From NCBI RefSeq assembly GCF_000377945.1, contig NZ_KB898950.1, positions 1-35,778 on the forward strand: a DNA stretch of 35,778 bases. The letters run 5' to 3'. The notes under the pieces are model-generated. The model was not told the origin of the DNA. It saw only the letters and a program-made list of their open reading frames with translations, and did not search any database. This document shows positions 34,178 to 35,778 of the stretch, one piece after another; positions within the stretch are counted from its first letter, which is position 1, and the number at the start of each line of letters is the position of its first letter. A program made the position numbers and the translations under genes. The stretch is from Thioalkalivibrio sulfidiphilus (lineage in GTDB: Bacteria; Pseudomonadota; Gammaproteobacteria; Ectothiorhodospirales; Ectothiorhodospiraceae).

Positions 34178-35431
34178 CTAGCTTCCGTTGTCCTCTTCCT
34201 GGATCGGCGGCCTGGGGGCCTGTTCCAGCGGCACGGGCTCTTCCATCTGCTTTCTCGCCTGGATGCCCAGTTCGGCGAAACGCCGCGCCCCGGGCATGAC
34301 GCTGCGCTCGAGCGAACCCACTGCCTTGTTGTAGTGGTCCACGCTGCTGCCCAGGCTCTTGCCGATGCGGCCGAGGTGTTCAGTGAACGTGGCCAGGCGT
34401 TTGTAGAGTTCCTCGCCCAGCTCGCGGATCTTCTCGGCGTTCTCCGCCACCGCCTGCTGGCGCCAGCCGTAGGCCACTGCGCGCAGCAGCGCCACGAGGC
34501 TGCTGGGCGTGGCGAGGATCACCCGGTTGGACAGGGCGTCCTCCAGCAGGGCCGGATCGTGTTCCAGGGCGGCGGACAGGAACTGGTCGCCGGGGATGAA
34601 CAGGATGACGAAGTCCGGCGATTCCTTGAACTGGGTCCAGTAGGCCTTGCTGGAGAGTTCGCGCATGCGCTCGCGCAGCTTGCGCGCATGGGTCTTCAGA
34701 TGCTGTTCCCGGTGCTTGTCGTCAGGGGCATCCACCGCCGCCAGGTAGGCATCCAGCGGGGTCTTGGCGTCCACCACCAGTTCCCGGGCGTCGGGCAGGC
34801 GCACGATCATGTCCGGGCGCATGGCGCCGTCCTCGGTGGCCCGGTGGGTCTGCTCCTGGAAATCGCAGTGCTCCACCATGCCCGCCAGCTCCGCCAGGCG
34901 CTTGAGGGTCATCTCGCCCCACTGGCCGCGCACCGTGGGACGTGACAGGGCCCGGGCCAGGTTGTGGGTCTCGTTCTGCAGCCGCTGCTGACCCTCGGCC
35001 ATGATGCGCAGGTGCTGGGTCAGGGAACCGAAGGCCGACTCCCGGGCCTGCTCCATGGCGCGGAGCTGGGCCTCGGTCTTCTCCAGGGTCTCGCGGATGG
35101 GTTTCACCAGACCCTCGAAGGACTTCTCCTTCTGGGTGAGTTCGGCGCTGGCCTGCACCTGGAAGGCCTTGAGCTGTTCCTGGGCAAGCCGCAGGAAGGC
35201 CTCGTTGTTCTGGTGCAGGGCCTGGTTGGCCATGGCGGAGAAACTGTCGGCCATCTGCCGGCGGGATTCCTCGAAGGCCGCCGCCCGTTCCTCGCCCCGG
35301 CGCCGCTCGGCATCCAGTTCCGCCTGCAGCACCGCCACCAGCCGCTGGGCGCGCAGGTGCGCGATGCCGTAACCGAGCAGCGCACCGGTGGCGAGGGCGA
35401 TCAGGGCGGCGATGATCAGGGTCGTGTCCAA
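34178..35431 (-). CDS. rmuC: DNA recombination protein RmuC
   Basis: 417 residues. An N-terminal membrane helix (LIIAALIALATGALLGYGIA) and a coiled coil (about 30-160) precede the nuclease-like core. Core motifs are PDMIVRLPDARELVVDAKTPLDAYLAAV (split near 205-232), FVILFIPGDQFLSAALE (near 270) and VILATPSSLVALLRAVAYGW (near 300). In E. coli RmuC limits inversion events at short inverted repeats, which is of interest in a genome this rich in them. It ends convergent with the acetyltransferase gene; upstream is a repeat and then an insertion sequence. Confidence 0.94.
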   Translation of the reverse strand: MDTTLIIAALIALATGALLGYGIAHLRAQRLVAVLQAELDAERRRGEERAAAFEESRRQMADSFSAMANQALHQNNEAFLRLAQEQLKAFQVQASAELTQKEKSFEGLVKPIRETLEKTEAQLRAMEQARESAFGSLTQHLRIMAEGQQRLQNETHNLARALSRPTVRGQWGEMTLKRLAELAGMVEHCDFQEQTHRATEDGAMRPDMIVRLPDARELVVDAKTPLDAYLAAVDAPDDKHREQHLKTHARKLRERMRELSSKAYWTQFKESPDFVILFIPGDQFLSAALEHDPALLEDALSNRVILATPSSLVALLRAVAYGWRQQAVAENAEKIRELGEELYKRLATFTEHLGRIGKSLGSSVDHYNKAVGSLERSVMPGARRFAELGIQARKQMEEPVPLEQAPRPPIQEEDNGS

Positions 35432-35461
35432 GGTGTTTCCTGGTCAGGGATCAATATCTAC

Positions 35462-35523
35462 CGCGGAGGCGCAGAGGAAAGACGGAAAAAGATTCTGACA
35501 GGATTTACATGATTAACAGGATT
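35462..35523 (+). repeat. Single arm of a nested inverted repeat
   Basis: CGCGGAGGCGCAGAG (35462-35476) and the GACAGGATTTACATGATTAA segment (35497-35516, continuing to 35523) match the left arms at 12967-13020. The complementary right arms are absent; instead the insertion sequence begins about ten bases further on. Confidence 0.8.
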
Positions 35524-35533
35524 AAACCACTAG

Positions 35534-35778
35534 TGTCCGGTTAACTCTGATGCATATTCGCATAACAATATGACTTTTAGTCATATTTTTCTGAAAATTG
35601 GTGGTGTCGACTTGAGCGCGAGGTCGTGTTCAAGGGATCGTACAAGGGGTATTCCATCGAGGACCCCCTATGTACACCGGAAAGACCTTGTTCGCGCAGT
35701 TGATGGACTTTCTGCCTTGGACGACTTTCGCCCGCATCGTCACACGCTATGGCGGAGATCACCGCGTCAGGACATTTC
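35534..35778 (+). mobile_element. Left end of an IS4-like insertion sequence (cut by window)
   Basis: TGTCCGGTTAACTC begins directly after CTAG (35530-35533). AT-rich sequence with ATATGACT/AGTCATAT (35567-35586) follows, and then a transposase start at 35670. The right end lies outside the window. The exact left boundary is a guess based on the similar TGTC end and CTAG flank of the MITE. Confidence 0.7.
35670..35778 (+). CDS. IS4-family transposase, N-terminal fragment
   Basis: The first 36 codons of a gene that runs off the window. MYTGKTLFAQLMDFLPW followed by RIVTRYGGDHRVRTF matches the N-terminal DUF4372 region of IS4-type transposases. The catalytic DDE residues lie beyond the edge. 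ATG 35670 fits the family start. Confidence 0.85.
   Translation, partial: MYTGKTLFAQLMDFLPWTTFARIVTRYGGDHRVRTF

Overview
This GC-rich window looks like the chromosome of a gammaproteobacterium, most likely a Chromatiales/Ectothiorhodospiraceae-type organism. That placement is inferred from the gene set: a class III (PhaC plus PhaE) polyhydroxyalkanoate synthase, HpnCDE squalene genes, MsrPQ, the large single-chain PurL, a PA3496-like small protein, and a tmRNA tag reading ANDDNYALAA. No species can be named from sequence alone.

Layout. 1-2.8 kb: a membrane GGDEF-EAL protein (minus strand). 3.0-4.2 kb: a minus-strand ssrA (tmRNA) gene whose T-loop is split by a 273-nt group I intron-like insert, followed just beyond its terminator by a single-motif LAGLIDADG endonuclease gene; this is the most unusual locus here. 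4.4-8.2 kb: purL. 8.3-10.4 kb: a small PA3496-like gene and msrPQ. 10.7-19.7 kb: a minus-strand propionate block, read as prpE, a GntR/FCD regulator, prpB, prpC, prpD, then a metallo-beta-lactamase-fold hydrolase and an AcuI/YhdH acrylyl-CoA reductase. A candidate GntR operator overlaps the prpE -35 box. 19.8-27.6 kb: a PHA block: phaE-phaC (minus), phaA-phaB, phaR, a secreted TPR protein (minus), phasin phaP and a second phaB. An identical 14-nt motif lies in the phaEC and phaP promoter regions. 27.7-28.6 kb: an unrecognised protein and a DUF2007/zinc-ribbon protein. 28.8-32.7 kb: a YciK-like SDR lacking the usual catalytic Tyr, and an overlapping hpnC-hpnD-hpnE operon for squalene. 32.8-35.4 kb: a membrane-anchored unknown, a GNAT acetyltransferase and rmuC. 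35.5 kb to the end: the left end of an IS4-like insertion sequence.

How the parts fit. Propionate (or acrylate, through AcuI) would be activated to propionyl-CoA and burned through the methylcitrate cycle. Acyl-CoA could also feed PhaA, PhaB and PhaEC to make PHA granules coated by PhaP and controlled by PhaR. HpnCDE supplies squalene, the hopanoid precursor.

The intergenic regions are crowded with inverted repeats of several families, some of which supply the start or stop codons of neighbouring genes. A 261-bp MITE-like element with near-perfect 31-bp terminal inverted repeats and a CTAG target duplication sits between phaB and phaR.
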